From UBA6170 sp034429975 (lineage in GTDB: Bacteria > Chloroflexota > Anaerolineae > Anaerolineales > Anaerolineaceae): DNA of 64,000 nucleotides. Positions 27,594 through 36,299 of this stretch are shown one piece after another. The DNA lies in assembly GCA_034429975.1 (NCBI GenBank), contig DAOUFM010000050.1, positions 62,001 to 126,000 on the forward strand, in the 5' to 3' direction. The stretch's first letter is position 1. Each line of letters begins with the position of its first letter. A model generated the notes under the pieces. The model saw only the letters and a program-made list of their open reading frames with translations. It had not been told where the DNA came from and ran no database searches. The translations under genes and the position numbers were made by a program.

Positions 27594-27941
27594 CTAATAA
27601 AGCCCCCAGTCGTCCAACAACCCTTCTTCAACCATCGAAAAATCCCAAGGTTCCATACCGAAGTCGATAGAAGTCTCTCTTTCCAGGATTTCTTCAGCTT
27701 TCTTTCTCGTTGACTCAAGCATAGCTGGTCCATAAGGACAAAATGGCGTAGTCAAAATCATATTGACGATCGCCCGATTTTCATCAATGGTAACATTTCT
27801 AACCATACCCAATTGGATGATATTAAATCCAATTTCCGGATCAATTATTTCTTCCAGCCCCTGCTTAAGTTTTTCACTTAACTCTGGGTGTGTTGTTTCT
27901 GAAAGCCAAATAGGCCGATTGGTTCCTGGTGTTTCACTCAT
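27594..27941 (-). CDS. DUF59/MIP18-family Fe-S assembly factor (SufT-like)
   Basis: A 115-residue protein with the DUF59 core (IIDPEIGFNIIQLGMV, then LTTPFCPYGPAMLE with the conserved Cys) and a short unusual C-terminal extension (MEPWDFSMVEEGLLDDWGLY). DUF59 proteins such as SufT help to mature Fe-S proteins. It follows sufR by 17 bases on the minus strand, so it is likely under SufR autoregulation alongside the divergent suf operon. Confidence 0.82.
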   Translation of the reverse strand: MSETPGTNRPIWLSETTHPELSEKLKQGLEEIIDPEIGFNIIQLGMVRNVTIDENRAIVNMILTTPFCPYGPAMLESTRKKAEEILERETSIDFGMEPWDFSMVEEGLLDDWGLY

Positions 27942-27958
27942 AATATATACTCCAATTC

Positions 27959-28570
27959 TTAATCGATAGAAATCTGATAACTACAACGTTTATCGCCTTT
28001 TAAAATACAATTCATTTTATTTGTTGGAATATCCAGCATTTCCGACATAAGAGTTTGATCAAGCTGGCAAACCTGAGGATGTGCTTGAGCTACATGAAAG
28101 TATGGACAGGTAATTTGATGAATTAAATAATGGTCTTTTTTCTTTTCCCATTCAACAGAAAAGCCTTCTTCTTCTAATAAATCCTGCACAAAATTCAACT
28201 TATCTTCTAAGGGAAGGTTTTTAATCGTTTGTCGATATGAGGAAGCGATATCTTTTGCAATTTCAGAAAAAACTTTATCGAGAATTTCTGGCGAAAAAGA
28301 TTCTTTGAAATGCTCCAGAATTCGATTTGTTAATCGATAATAACGGGTTGGAAATTGTTCCAGTCCTTCTTCAGATAGAGAGTAGACAATTCTTGGCCTG
28401 CCGACTCCGTGCCTTTCTTCCTCAAGCAGAATAAGCCCATCGGCTTGCAGGTTATTTACATGATGCCTGACCGAAATTGTGTTAATGGTTACTGCCTCAG
28501 CCAGATCATTGATCGTAGATTTTGGATTTTTTAGTAAAAATAATAAAATTTTTTCTCGTGTACTTTTCAT
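27959..28570 (-). CDS. sufR: SufR-like Fe-S-sensing repressor of the suf operon
   Basis: A 203-residue regulator. The N-terminal winged HTH (TINDLAEAVTINTISVRHHVNNLQADGL, in parts) is of the ArsR/DeoR type. The C-terminal Cys residues (CPYFHVAQAHPQVC, then NCILKGDKRC) match the cluster-binding positions of SufR. SufR with a bound cluster represses suf genes and releases them when clusters are scarce. It diverges from sufC across a shared palindromic operator, which strongly supports the call. Confidence 0.88.
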   Translation of the reverse strand: MKSTREKILLFLLKNPKSTINDLAEAVTINTISVRHHVNNLQADGLILLEEERHGVGRPRIVYSLSEEGLEQFPTRYYRLTNRILEHFKESFSPEILDKVFSEIAKDIASSYRQTIKNLPLEDKLNFVQDLLEEEGFSVEWEKKKDHYLIHQITCPYFHVAQAHPQVCQLDQTLMSEMLDIPTNKMNCILKGDKRCSYQISID

Positions 28571-28601
28571 AAAATTACCAAAGTAAAAAATAATTTAAAG
28601 C

Positions 28602-28631
28602 AGTATAGCATGAATAAATTGAAATTGTCAA
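28602..28631 (-). promoter_or_regulatory. sufR promoter (minus strand)
   Basis: TTGACA (28626-28631), an 18-base spacer and TATACT (28602-28607) read on the minus strand; transcription would begin about 25 bases before the sufR ATG. Its -35 box lies in the left arm of the shared palindrome. Confidence 0.75.
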
Positions 28632-28660
28632 TATTTATGATTATTATAATAAATATTGAC
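28627..28660. promoter_or_regulatory. Perfect palindrome, predicted SufR operator
   Basis: The arms GTCAATATTTA (28627-28637) and TAAATATTGAC (28650-28660) are perfect inverted copies separated by 12 bases. Each arm covers part of one -35 box, so a dimeric repressor bound here would block both sufR and the suf operon. Confidence 0.8.
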
Positions 28661-28684
28661 CCAATTATTTTCACGTGATATAAT
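28656..28684 (+). promoter_or_regulatory. suf operon promoter (plus strand)
   Basis: TTGACC (28656-28661), a 17-base spacer and a perfect TATAAT (28679-28684). The -35 box overlaps the right arm of the palindrome. The leader before sufC is about 60 bases. Confidence 0.8.
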
Positions 28685-28751
28685 TCCAACACCTTCATGG
28701 AAAAATTTCCACCATCGAAGCAGTTTTAATTCAAAGGAGCCTTAACCATTC

Positions 28752-29519
28752 ATGTCAAATTTGGTGATCAAAAACCTGCATGTAAATATTAATGGAAAAG
28801 AAATATTAAAGGGTTTAAATTTCACTTTACCAAAGGGTGAAGTTCACGCGATTATGGGGCCTAACGGAACTGGAAAATCCACATTAGCCTATACCTTAAT
28901 GGGCCATCCGGCGTATGAAGTAACAGACGGAGAAGTGTTGTTCAAAGGGGTAAATGTTCTGGAATTGGAACCAAATGAACGATCAATCTTAGGGATATTC
29001 CTGGCATTTCAATATCCTGTTGCAATTCCGGGAGTAACCGTTGCGAATTTTATCCGTTCAGCGATTAATTCTCGCCGTAGAGCCACTAACCCTGAGGATA
29101 AGGGAATTCCATTATTGGAGTTCCGAAAAGAAGTTAAACAAAAAATGGATCTTCTGAAAATGGATACATCCTTTGCCGGAAGATACTTAAACGATGGTTT
29201 TTCCGGGGGAGAAAAGAAAAGAGCTGAAATCCTTCAAATGGCAATGTTGAAACCTGAAATTGCTATCTTGGATGAGACCGATTCAGGGCTTGATATCGAT
29301 GCCCTGAAAATTGTGGCAGACGGAGTAAATACTTTACGTGGTCCAGAATTAGGCGCGGTCATTATTACCCATTATCAGCGTATTTTAAATTACATCAAAC
29401 CAGATGTAGTTCACGTCATGATGGATGGACGCATTGTCGAATCAGGTGGAAGTGATCTGGCTTTACATCTTGAGGAACATGGCTATGACTGGATTCGCGA
29501 AAAGGTTAATGGCGATTAA
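28752..29519 (+). CDS. sufC: Fe-S cluster assembly ATPase SufC
   Basis: A 255-residue ABC-type ATPase: Walker A GPNGTGKST, signature NDGFSGGEKKRAEILQM, Walker B AILDETDSGLDIDALK. It drives the SufBCD scaffold that builds Fe-S clusters. It is first gene of the suf operon; AAAGGAGC lies about 12 bases upstream of the ATG, somewhat far. Confidence 0.96.
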   Translation: MSNLVIKNLHVNINGKEILKGLNFTLPKGEVHAIMGPNGTGKSTLAYTLMGHPAYEVTDGEVLFKGVNVLELEPNERSILGIFLAFQYPVAIPGVTVANFIRSAINSRRRATNPEDKGIPLLEFRKEVKQKMDLLKMDTSFAGRYLNDGFSGGEKKRAEILQMAMLKPEIAILDETDSGLDIDALKIVADGVNTLRGPELGAVIITHYQRILNYIKPDVVHVMMDGRIVESGGSDLALHLEEHGYDWIREKVNGD

Positions 29520-29564
29520 TTTATCCCGAAATAAAGTCGAGCAATTTGTATCTGGAGGTTAACA

Positions 29565-30977
29565 ATGAGTGATGATGTTCGGGATCCTTTCCTTGAGCAA
29601 TTAGATGAATACCAATACGGTTTTAGCGATCCTGATGTTTCTGTGTTTAAAACTGAGAAAGGACTAAGCGAAAAAGTAGTCCGACAGATCTCGGAAATGA
29701 AACAAGAACCAGAATGGATGCTTGAATTTCGTTTGAAAGCGCTGAAACATTTTATGCAACGTCCTATGCCAACCTGGGGTGCTGATATCTCGCAGTTGGA
29801 CTTGGATAATATTATCTACTATGTAAAACCATCTGAATCGATGAGCCGTTCCTGGGATGATGTCCCTGAAAATATTAAAGAAACCTTTGACAAGTTAGGT
29901 ATCCCGGAAGCAGAACAGAAATTTTTGGCAGGGGTTGGTGCCCAATACGAATCAGAAATGATATACCACAGTATTTTGGAGCATTTGGAAAAACAGGGAG
30001 TGATTTTTCTGAGTATTGAAGACGGTCTCAGAAAACACCCTGATTTATTCAGAGAATATTTTGGCACCGTTATTCCGATAGAAGATAATAAGTTTTCAGC
30101 TTTAAATAGTGCAGTATGGTCGGGAGGGTCTTTTGTTTATGTGCCAAAAGGTGTCAAAGTTGACCTCCCATTGCAAGCCTATTTTCGTTTAAATGTAGCC
30201 AATATTGGTCAATTTGAGAGAACCCTCATTATTGCAGATGAGGGCGCCCAGGTGCATTACGTAGAAGGATGTACTGCTCCAACTTATTTAACCGATTCTT
30301 TTCATAGTGGCGTAATTGAAATTATCGTTAAAAAGAACGCCAGAGTACGCTATAGCACCATTCAGAACTGGTCTATGAATGTTTATAACCTGGTTACCCA
30401 ACGATCGAAAGTGGAAGAGGGTGGAACGATGGAATGGGTTGATTGTAACCTCGGTTCAAAGGTTACAATGAAGTATCCATCCTGTTATCTGATGGGCGAA
30501 GGGGCGCATGGAGAGATCCTTTCGGTGGCGTTCGCTTCTGAAGGGCAGCATCAGGATGCTGGTGGCAAAGTAATCCATTTTGCTCCCAATACCAGCAGCA
30601 AAATTATTTCAAAGTCAATCAGCAAAGGAAATGGTCGCTCCTCTTATCGGGGATTATTGAAAGTTTATAAAGGCGCTGTAAACTCACGCTCTAATGTAGT
30701 TTGTGACGCCTTATTATTAAGTCCGAGAAGTAGATCTGATACTTACCCTTACATAGAAATTGATGAAGAAGATGTCAGTATTGGACATGAAGCTTCCGTA
30801 TCAAAGGTTGGAGAAGAACAACTCTTTTACCTGATGAGCCGTGGTTTAAGCGAAGAAGAAGCCACAACCATGGTAGTATCTGGTTTTATTGAACCACTGG
30901 TAAAAGAATTGCCGATGGAATATGCAGTTGAAATGAATCGCTTAATTCAAATGCAAATGGAAGGATCAGTAGGGTAA
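29565..30977 (+). CDS. sufB: Fe-S cluster scaffold protein SufB
   Basis: A 470-residue SufB of normal length. Family features include SVWSGGSFVYVPKGV, VHYVEGCTAPTY (Cys of the core) and the C-terminal SRGLSEEEATTMVVSGFIEP. It is the main scaffold for nascent clusters with SufC and SufD. It follows sufC by 45 bases with a GGAGG ribosome site. Confidence 0.96.
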   Translation: MSDDVRDPFLEQLDEYQYGFSDPDVSVFKTEKGLSEKVVRQISEMKQEPEWMLEFRLKALKHFMQRPMPTWGADISQLDLDNIIYYVKPSESMSRSWDDVPENIKETFDKLGIPEAEQKFLAGVGAQYESEMIYHSILEHLEKQGVIFLSIEDGLRKHPDLFREYFGTVIPIEDNKFSALNSAVWSGGSFVYVPKGVKVDLPLQAYFRLNVANIGQFERTLIIADEGAQVHYVEGCTAPTYLTDSFHSGVIEIIVKKNARVRYSTIQNWSMNVYNLVTQRSKVEEGGTMEWVDCNLGSKVTMKYPSCYLMGEGAHGEILSVAFASEGQHQDAGGKVIHFAPNTSSKIISKSISKGNGRSSYRGLLKVYKGAVNSRSNVVCDALLLSPRSRSDTYPYIEIDEEDVSIGHEASVSKVGEEQLFYLMSRGLSEEEATTMVVSGFIEPLVKELPMEYAVEMNRLIQMQMEGSVG

Positions 30978-31003
30978 GGAACTCAGGAAGGAATTTCGTT
31001 TTT

Positions 31004-32356
31004 ATGGTATTAAAAAAGCCTGTTGTAATTACAACATCCCGAAAAAGTGATGAAAAAAATGATTTTACATTCTCCCAGGATCAAGTCCGTAATACTGGCA
31101 ATCCGTTAATCGACGATTTTCGTGCAAAGGCATGGCATTCGTATACCAATACTCCCATGCCAACCACCCGGGACGAAGCTTGGCGAAGAACAGATCTTCG
31201 CGGATTGAAATTTGGACAATTCCAATTACTCGATCAGCAGCACAAAGCAAATTTAGCTGATATTCCTGCTCATTTACTAGAACCATTGGCAGATGGAGAT
31301 CATGGTGGTCAAATCATTCTTTATGGTCGCGAACATATCACTCACTTTGATGAAAAATTAAAGCAAGCCGGTGTTGTGTTTTGTGACCTCTTAACAGCCG
31401 AGCGTGAATACCCGGAATTGTTAGCAAAAGCAATGGGAAAGGTAGTCAAACCGGAGGAAGGTAAATTTGCCGCAATGACTGCCGCTTTATCCGAAAATGG
31501 GGTATTTCTCTACGTTCCCAAAAACTATGAAATAGACACACCCGTCCATAGTTTACTATGGGGAGCTGAAATAAATGTTGCGCAAATATCTCACGTAGTA
31601 GTCTATCTCGAAGAAGGGGCAACTGCCACTTATGTACTTGAATTTGCGTCCCAAACTGAAAATTATGGTCAATCACTGATTACAAACAATATCGAAGTTT
31701 ATGTTGGTCCTAAGGCAAATTTGCGTTTTGTGGAGTTGCAGTCCCTGGGTCGACATGTTTGGAATTTTACTCATGAACGCGTTCAGGTTGATGCTGATGG
31801 CCAACTCGATTGGATTTTTGGCGCAATTGGTGGGCATCTCACGAAAAATTTTGCTGAATTAGATTTAATTGCACCCGGAGCAATTGGAAAAATGTCTGGT
31901 TTTTATTTCACAGACAAAGATCAACATCTTGATTATGATTCACAACAAAATCATTTGGCACCAAGGACAACCAGTGACCTATTATTCAAAGGCGCCCTGG
32001 TTGATCAAAGCCGTTCAGTTTGGCAAGGGATGATTTATGTTGCTCCTGGCGCTGATAAAACAGATGGCTATCAGGCTAACCGGAATTTGTTATTGAGTAA
32101 ACAAGCTCGAGCTGATTCGATCCCAGGACTGGAAATTTTAGCAAATGATGTGCGTTGCACTCATGGAGCTACAGTCGGGAAGATTGATGCTGATCAAGTC
32201 TTTTACTTAATGGCAAGAGGTATTTCAAAGAGAGAGTCCGAAAAGCTAATTGTAGAAGGTTTTTTTGATCCTATTATGCAACGAATTCCCTTTGAGGGAG
32301 TAAAAAAACGTTTCCAAACAGCCATTGAAGATAAAATGGGTTCATTTATTGGATGA
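31004..32356 (+). CDS. sufD: Fe-S cluster assembly protein SufD
   Basis: A 450-residue SufB paralogue with the beta-helix core and C-terminal SufB/D signature (FYLMARGISKRESEKLIVEGFFDP). The N-terminal part (KAWHSYTNTPMPTTRDEAWRRTDL) is typical of SufD. It forms SufBC2D with its upstream neighbours and contributes iron acquisition and scaffold formation. It is 26 bases after sufB. Confidence 0.94.
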   Translation: MVLKKPVVITTSRKSDEKNDFTFSQDQVRNTGNPLIDDFRAKAWHSYTNTPMPTTRDEAWRRTDLRGLKFGQFQLLDQQHKANLADIPAHLLEPLADGDHGGQIILYGREHITHFDEKLKQAGVVFCDLLTAEREYPELLAKAMGKVVKPEEGKFAAMTAALSENGVFLYVPKNYEIDTPVHSLLWGAEINVAQISHVVVYLEEGATATYVLEFASQTENYGQSLITNNIEVYVGPKANLRFVELQSLGRHVWNFTHERVQVDADGQLDWIFGAIGGHLTKNFAELDLIAPGAIGKMSGFYFTDKDQHLDYDSQQNHLAPRTTSDLLFKGALVDQSRSVWQGMIYVAPGADKTDGYQANRNLLLSKQARADSIPGLEILANDVRCTHGATVGKIDADQVFYLMARGISKRESEKLIVEGFFDPIMQRIPFEGVKKRFQTAIEDKMGSFIG

Positions 32357-32442
32357 TTTGTATAAATTACTTGATTTTGAGAAAAGTAATTTATACACTA
32401 TGTTAGAATAAAAAGATTACCTCATTCACTCTAGGAGGACAA

Positions 32443-32718
32443 ATGGCAGCTCCTTTTTTGCGACCGCCTGACCCTGAATTTGCTTTTGTAGTTGGGGATA
32501 CAGTTGAAGTTTTATGTGATCATGATCGGAAAGGGGAACGTGTCCGTGGTTGGTTGCGTGGCATTGTAGTGCAAACAGACTCAAAAATGGTAGCTGTTCA
32601 ATTTCAAACAAGTGTTTACCTGACTGACGGTTGGATGGTACCGGATCATATCCTTTGGTTTCCACAAACATCCAATCAATTACGGAAACCAAGGAAAAGA
32701 CCAGTTTCCATTGATTAA
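32443..32718 (+). CDS. Small unknown protein inside the suf operon
   Basis: A 91-residue protein, no Cys-rich motif. A probable compact beta-barrel (GDTVEVLCDHDRKGERVRGW, then VAVQFQ and MVPDHILWFP) ends in a basic, Pro-rich tail. It starts after a strong CTAGGAGGAC and lies between sufD and sufS, 24 bases before sufS, so it is cotranscribed. I do not recognise it. Position suggests an accessory role in Fe-S assembly, which is inference only. Confidence 0.7.
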   Translation: MAAPFLRPPDPEFAFVVGDTVEVLCDHDRKGERVRGWLRGIVVQTDSKMVAVQFQTSVYLTDGWMVPDHILWFPQTSNQLRKPRKRPVSID

Positions 32719-32742
32719 ACCGCTGAACCAGAAAGGTCTTTA

Positions 32743-33969
32743 ATGAGCTTCGAGACGAAAAAAATTAAAGCTGATTTTCCAATCTTAAACCGGGAAGTTA
32801 GACCAGGAACGAAATTAATCTATTTAGACTCCGCTGCAACTTCACAAAAACCCCTGGCTGTTATAGAGGCCATGAATCGTTATTACCTGGAACATAATGC
32901 TAATATCCACCGTGGTATTCATCAACTGGCAGAAGAAGCTACATCAATGTATGAGTTAGCCCGTGAAAAAATCGCAAAATTTATCCACGCCAGTAATTCG
33001 AGAGAAATCATTTTTACCCGTAATGCTACTGAATCCATCAATTTGGTGGCTTACTCCTGGGGAAGGAAATTCTTAAAAAGCGGAGATCTGGTTGTTCTGA
33101 CTGAAATGGAGCATCATTCGAATCTGGTTCCCTGGCAAATGTTAGCAGACGAGATAGGTATCAAATTAGATTTTATTAGAGTATCCGAGCATGGTGAATT
33201 AGATTTACAGCATTATCATGAATTATTGGATAAAAAACCCAAATTAGTTGGTTTTACACACATGTCAAATGTTTTGGGAACCATCAACCCAGCCAAGGAG
33301 ATGACAAACAATGCCCATGATGCTGGTGCTTTGGTCTTAATTGATGGAGCGCAATCGGTTCCCCATTTCCCGGTCAATGTAACTGATCTGGATGCGGATT
33401 TTTATGTGTTTTCTTCCCACAAAATGGTTGGTCCAACTGGGATTGGTGTACTTTATGCTAAGGAAAAACTTTTGGAGATGATGCCCCCATTTTTAGGTGG
33501 CGGTGACATGATCAAGAAGGTTCAACTGCGTTCTTTTAAACCCAATGATTTACCACACAAATTTGAAGCCGGTACACCTTCCATTGCAGAAGCGATTGGA
33601 TTGGGACAAGCGGTTGATTATTTATCTGCAATTGGGATGGAAAATATAGCTCTTCATGAAAAAGAAATTACAAGATATGCACTAAAAAAGATGCAAACTG
33701 TTGATAACTTAAAAGTCTTTTGCCCGGACATAAAAGATAGAGGTGGAGTAATATCCTTTGAGATGGGGATTGTTCACCCTCATGATGTTGCTCAGATTCT
33801 TGATCATTATGGAGTAGCTGTGAGAGCCGGACATCATTGTGCAATGCCATTGCACGAAAAATTTGGAATTACAGCTACCTCACGCGCCAGCTTTTATCTA
33901 TATAATGATTTCGAAGAAGTCGATTTATTGGTGATCGCTTTACAACACGTTAATGAGATGTTTGCATAA
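32743..33969 (+). CDS. sufS: Cysteine desulfurase SufS
   Basis: A 408-residue class II PLP desulfurase. PLP-binding Lys227 (FSSHKMVGPTGIG) and the persulfide cysteine Cys366 (RAGHHCAMPLHEKFG) are both present. It takes sulfur from cysteine and hands it to SufU. It is 12 bases before sufU in the operon. The short loop around the Cys is the SufS type rather than IscS/NifS. Confidence 0.95.
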   Translation: MSFETKKIKADFPILNREVRPGTKLIYLDSAATSQKPLAVIEAMNRYYLEHNANIHRGIHQLAEEATSMYELAREKIAKFIHASNSREIIFTRNATESINLVAYSWGRKFLKSGDLVVLTEMEHHSNLVPWQMLADEIGIKLDFIRVSEHGELDLQHYHELLDKKPKLVGFTHMSNVLGTINPAKEMTNNAHDAGALVLIDGAQSVPHFPVNVTDLDADFYVFSSHKMVGPTGIGVLYAKEKLLEMMPPFLGGGDMIKKVQLRSFKPNDLPHKFEAGTPSIAEAIGLGQAVDYLSAIGMENIALHEKEITRYALKKMQTVDNLKVFCPDIKDRGGVISFEMGIVHPHDVAQILDHYGVAVRAGHHCAMPLHEKFGITATSRASFYLYNDFEEVDLLVIALQHVNEMFA

Positions 33970-33981
33970 TTAGGTTGAAAA

Positions 33982-34380
33982 ATGGATGATTTTTACCGAG
34001 AATTAATTGTTGAACACTATAAAAACCCTGGATTTAAAGGGAAACTTGAACCCAATGATTATACATATGAAGATGAAAATCCCTTATGTGGTGATCAAAT
34101 TCGCGTCGATTTGCGCGTAGATGAAAACGGCATCATTACAGATGCTAAATTTAGCGGACATGGCTGTGCTATCTCACAAGCCAGTGCTGACCTGTTGATG
34201 GAAACCGTGATTGGTAAGCCTTTGATGGAAGTAAAAAAAATGACAAAAGAGACGGTATTGGACCTGTTAGGTATTGAGTTAGGACCAGTACGCCTAAAGT
34301 GTGCCTTATTGTCTTTAAAAGTGCTAAAAGCAGGCTTGTACGGGATTGGAAACATTGAAGAGGAATTGTTGGAGATTTAA
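33982..34380 (+). CDS. sufU: SufU zinc-dependent sulfurtransferase
   Basis: A 132-residue IscU-fold protein with the three cysteines in PLCGDQ, GHGCAISQAS and LKCALLSLKVL, and the insertion characteristic of SufU. In Gram-positive-type systems SufU accepts sulfur from SufS. Its stop codon overlaps the start of the Rieske gene (TAATG), so the two are coupled. Confidence 0.92.
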   Translation: MDDFYRELIVEHYKNPGFKGKLEPNDYTYEDENPLCGDQIRVDLRVDENGIITDAKFSGHGCAISQASADLLMETVIGKPLMEVKKMTKETVLDLLGIELGPVRLKCALLSLKVLKAGLYGIGNIEEELLEI

Positions 34381-34721
34381 TGATGGAAGATAATCATATT
34401 GAATATGAATATTATCCGGTGATTTCAAATGATGATCTGATGCCTGGTGAGAGAATTTTTATTGAAGTAGACAATATGACGGTTGTGATTTTCAATATTG
34501 CCGGGTATACCTACGCGATCGAGGATCGCTGCACTCATGATAATGGCCCTTTGGGGGAAGGAGAGTTGGAGGGTTACGAGATTATTTGTCCGCGGCACGG
34601 TGCTCGTTTCGATGTACGAAATGGAAAAGCGTTGACCTTGCCTGCTATTTTGCCGACCAGATATTTTCCCACCAGGGTTGTTGACAATCAAATTGAAATT
34701 GGAATTCCAATTTCGGAATAA
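34380..34721 (+). CDS. Rieske [2Fe-2S] ferredoxin-like protein
   Basis: A 113-residue soluble protein with both Rieske halves: RCTHDNGPLGEG (C-x-H) and ICPRHGARFDV (C-x2-H). It resembles the small ferredoxin of dioxygenase systems (NirD/BphF type). It is last of the suf operon and overlaps the sufU stop. A role as electron donor for cluster assembly is inferred from position; a second ATG three bases later is an equal start. Confidence 0.9.
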   Translation: MMEDNHIEYEYYPVISNDDLMPGERIFIEVDNMTVVIFNIAGYTYAIEDRCTHDNGPLGEGELEGYEIICPRHGARFDVRNGKALTLPAILPTRYFPTRVVDNQIEIGIPISE

Positions 34722-34732
34722 ATTTGAATTGA

Positions 34733-34768
34733 AAAGGCACCTGTTTATTTTGACCAGGTGCCTATTTT
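34733..34768. terminator. Terminator between suf operon and PIG-L gene
   Basis: The 9-bp stem aggcacctg / caggtgcct (34735-34743 and 34755-34763) is followed by a T-rich stretch on the plus strand and an A/T-rich one on the other side, so it can serve both convergent units. Confidence 0.8.
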
Positions 34769-34769
34769 C

Positions 34770-35417
34770 TTAATCTTCACCAAATTGAGCAACAACTCTC
34801 AAAATATCAAACCCTTCTGCGAAAGGCCGTTCTGCCAGGGCACCATGTCGAATCATGGTTGCACGAATAATTTGATTATCAAAATAATATCGGTTCTCAT
34901 AAGTTTTGTATTCTGCTAATGCAGCTAATTTTCTTTCTACATCCAGCTCACTCACCTCGAAAAGGAAATGTGGGAAGAAGCCATAGCTGCTTCTAAGTAC
35001 ATCAAATCCCAAAACAGTTGTCCCTCTGAAAGCTCGTAAAGCTTCATCAGTGATCGTAACATGATCCTGATGAATATCATTTTTTGTGTGTACAAAAACA
35101 ATCTCAGGTTTAAAATTTCGTTTAATTTCGAGCATGGTTTCCAGGATTTCCTGGCGGGCTTCAGGAAACCGGCGGGTTTCGAAATCTTTAACAATATCCT
35201 GGTCACCGGTTATTCCAAGAACGGCCATGCTTAATTTATGTTCGTTAACCAAATTTTGTAAATCAGGATTCTTTTTATTATCCGAAAGGGTTACGCATAA
35301 AATTTCTGCGCGATTACCAATATTGGAAATTAAAGCACCACAACCAAGTTCAATATCGTCTGGATGAGCACCAATAAAACAAACCCGTTTGCCGAAAAGA
35401 ATAAGATTCTGGTTCAT
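34770..35417 (-). CDS. PIG-L/LmbE-family deacetylase
   Basis: A 215-residue zinc hydrolase: zinc motif GAHPDDIELGCGAL and the later HQDHVTITDEALRAFRG carrying the third ligand region. The family removes acetyl groups from N-acetylglucosamine-type substrates (mycothiol, bacillithiol, GPI and teicoplanin-like compounds). The start at 35417 follows the methyltransferase stop by one base; an upstream in-frame codon would overlap that gene. Substrate unknown. Confidence 0.85.
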   Translation of the reverse strand: MNQNLILFGKRVCFIGAHPDDIELGCGALISNIGNRAEILCVTLSDNKKNPDLQNLVNEHKLSMAVLGITGDQDIVKDFETRRFPEARQEILETMLEIKRNFKPEIVFVHTKNDIHQDHVTITDEALRAFRGTTVLGFDVLRSSYGFFPHFLFEVSELDVERKLAALAEYKTYENRYYFDNQIIRATMIRHGALAERPFAEGFDILRVVAQFGED

Positions 35418-35418
35418 T

Positions 35419-36219
35419 TTATTTAGTACCGATGAATCCACCAACGACCTTGGTCATGACCAGTTTACCATCCCGCTGGAGTCGTTTTTCACTGACCGAA
35501 GTAATTGCTTTCATAATTTTTTCGAAATCATCTTTAGTTTCGAAAAAGCTACTCCACAATTTTCGGTCCTCAGACAAGGACGCACGGGTATATGCAATGA
35601 ATGGTTCAACTTTTTCGAACACAAGAGGATTTTCAAAAATATGAATTTCCACATTTTTGAAAGTAGCCTTCATTGAATCAAGTATTTGGGTGGAATATCT
35701 TGAACTACCGGGCATCGGTGGAATTTCTTTCCCGGTGGCATCACGAATAATGTCATAAAAGAATAGTTTATTCTCAGGCATTGGTCCACTGGTGAAAAGG
35801 CGGCCGCCAGGTTTCAAAACCCGGTGCATTTCTTTAATGGTAAATGGAATATCCTCGGCATAATAAATAGCAAAACAACAGGATTCAAAATCATATTGAT
35901 TTTCTTCTAAAGGAAAAGGCTGATTGAAATTCAATTCCATAAAAGTCATTCCGGTACCGCGTTTTTCATTTTCTGATTTGGCCTGGGCTAACAACTCAAG
36001 ATTGACATCGCCGCCGGTGATATCTGCATCGCCACGTAAGAAATCGTAATAGGAAAAGCATTGTTTTCCGGCTCCACAACCTACATCCAGAATTTTCATC
36101 CCTTTTTGTAATTTGATCAGATCTAACATCCATTCATCAATATTTTTAGCGCCATATTGAGAGTGGATATCTATTCGTTTTAATAAATCGTTTGTTGTTT
36201 CCCGATAATCGATTTTCAT
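35419..36219 (-). CDS. Class I SAM-dependent methyltransferase
   Basis: A 266-residue methyltransferase with SAM-binding motif KILDVGCGAGKQCFSY, an acidic loop ITGGDVN and post-motif RVLKPGGRLFTSGP. It is read together with the PIG-L deacetylase, one base apart, which suggests that both act on the same, unidentified sugar-containing or natural-product-like substrate. A good promoter lies upstream, so it is probably not part of the hyp operon. Confidence 0.8.
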   Translation of the reverse strand: MKIDYRETTNDLLKRIDIHSQYGAKNIDEWMLDLIKLQKGMKILDVGCGAGKQCFSYYDFLRGDADITGGDVNLELLAQAKSENEKRGTGMTFMELNFNQPFPLEENQYDFESCCFAIYYAEDIPFTIKEMHRVLKPGGRLFTSGPMPENKLFFYDIIRDATGKEIPPMPGSSRYSTQILDSMKATFKNVEIHIFENPLVFEKVEPFIAYTRASLSEDRKLWSSFFETKDDFEKIMKAITSVSEKRLQRDGKLVMTKVVGGFIGTK

Positions 36220-36248
36220 TTCTCTCCAGTGATTATTAATTTTTCGTA

Positions 36249-36276
36249 AGTATAAAAGAGATCATTCTTGTGTCAA
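36249..36276 (-). promoter_or_regulatory. Promoter for the methyltransferase/PIG-L pair
   Basis: On the minus strand: TTGACA (36271-36276), a 16-base spacer and TATACT (36249-36254). Confidence 0.6.
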
Positions 36277-36291
36277 GAAATCAATTCTTGA
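36273..36291. repeat. Palindrome overlapping the -35 box, possible operator
   Basis: The arms tcaagaa (36273-36279) and ttcttga (36285-36291) flank a 5-base centre. It overlaps the -35 box of the methyltransferase promoter and lies just after hypE. No T run follows, so an operator is more likely than a terminator. Confidence 0.45.
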
Positions 36292-36299
36292 ACAATATT

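Noticed and set aside
28571..28751. Transcription terminator formed by the suf palindrome
   Set aside because: The arms are A/T-rich, no T run follows, and both arms sit on -35 boxes; an operator explains them better.
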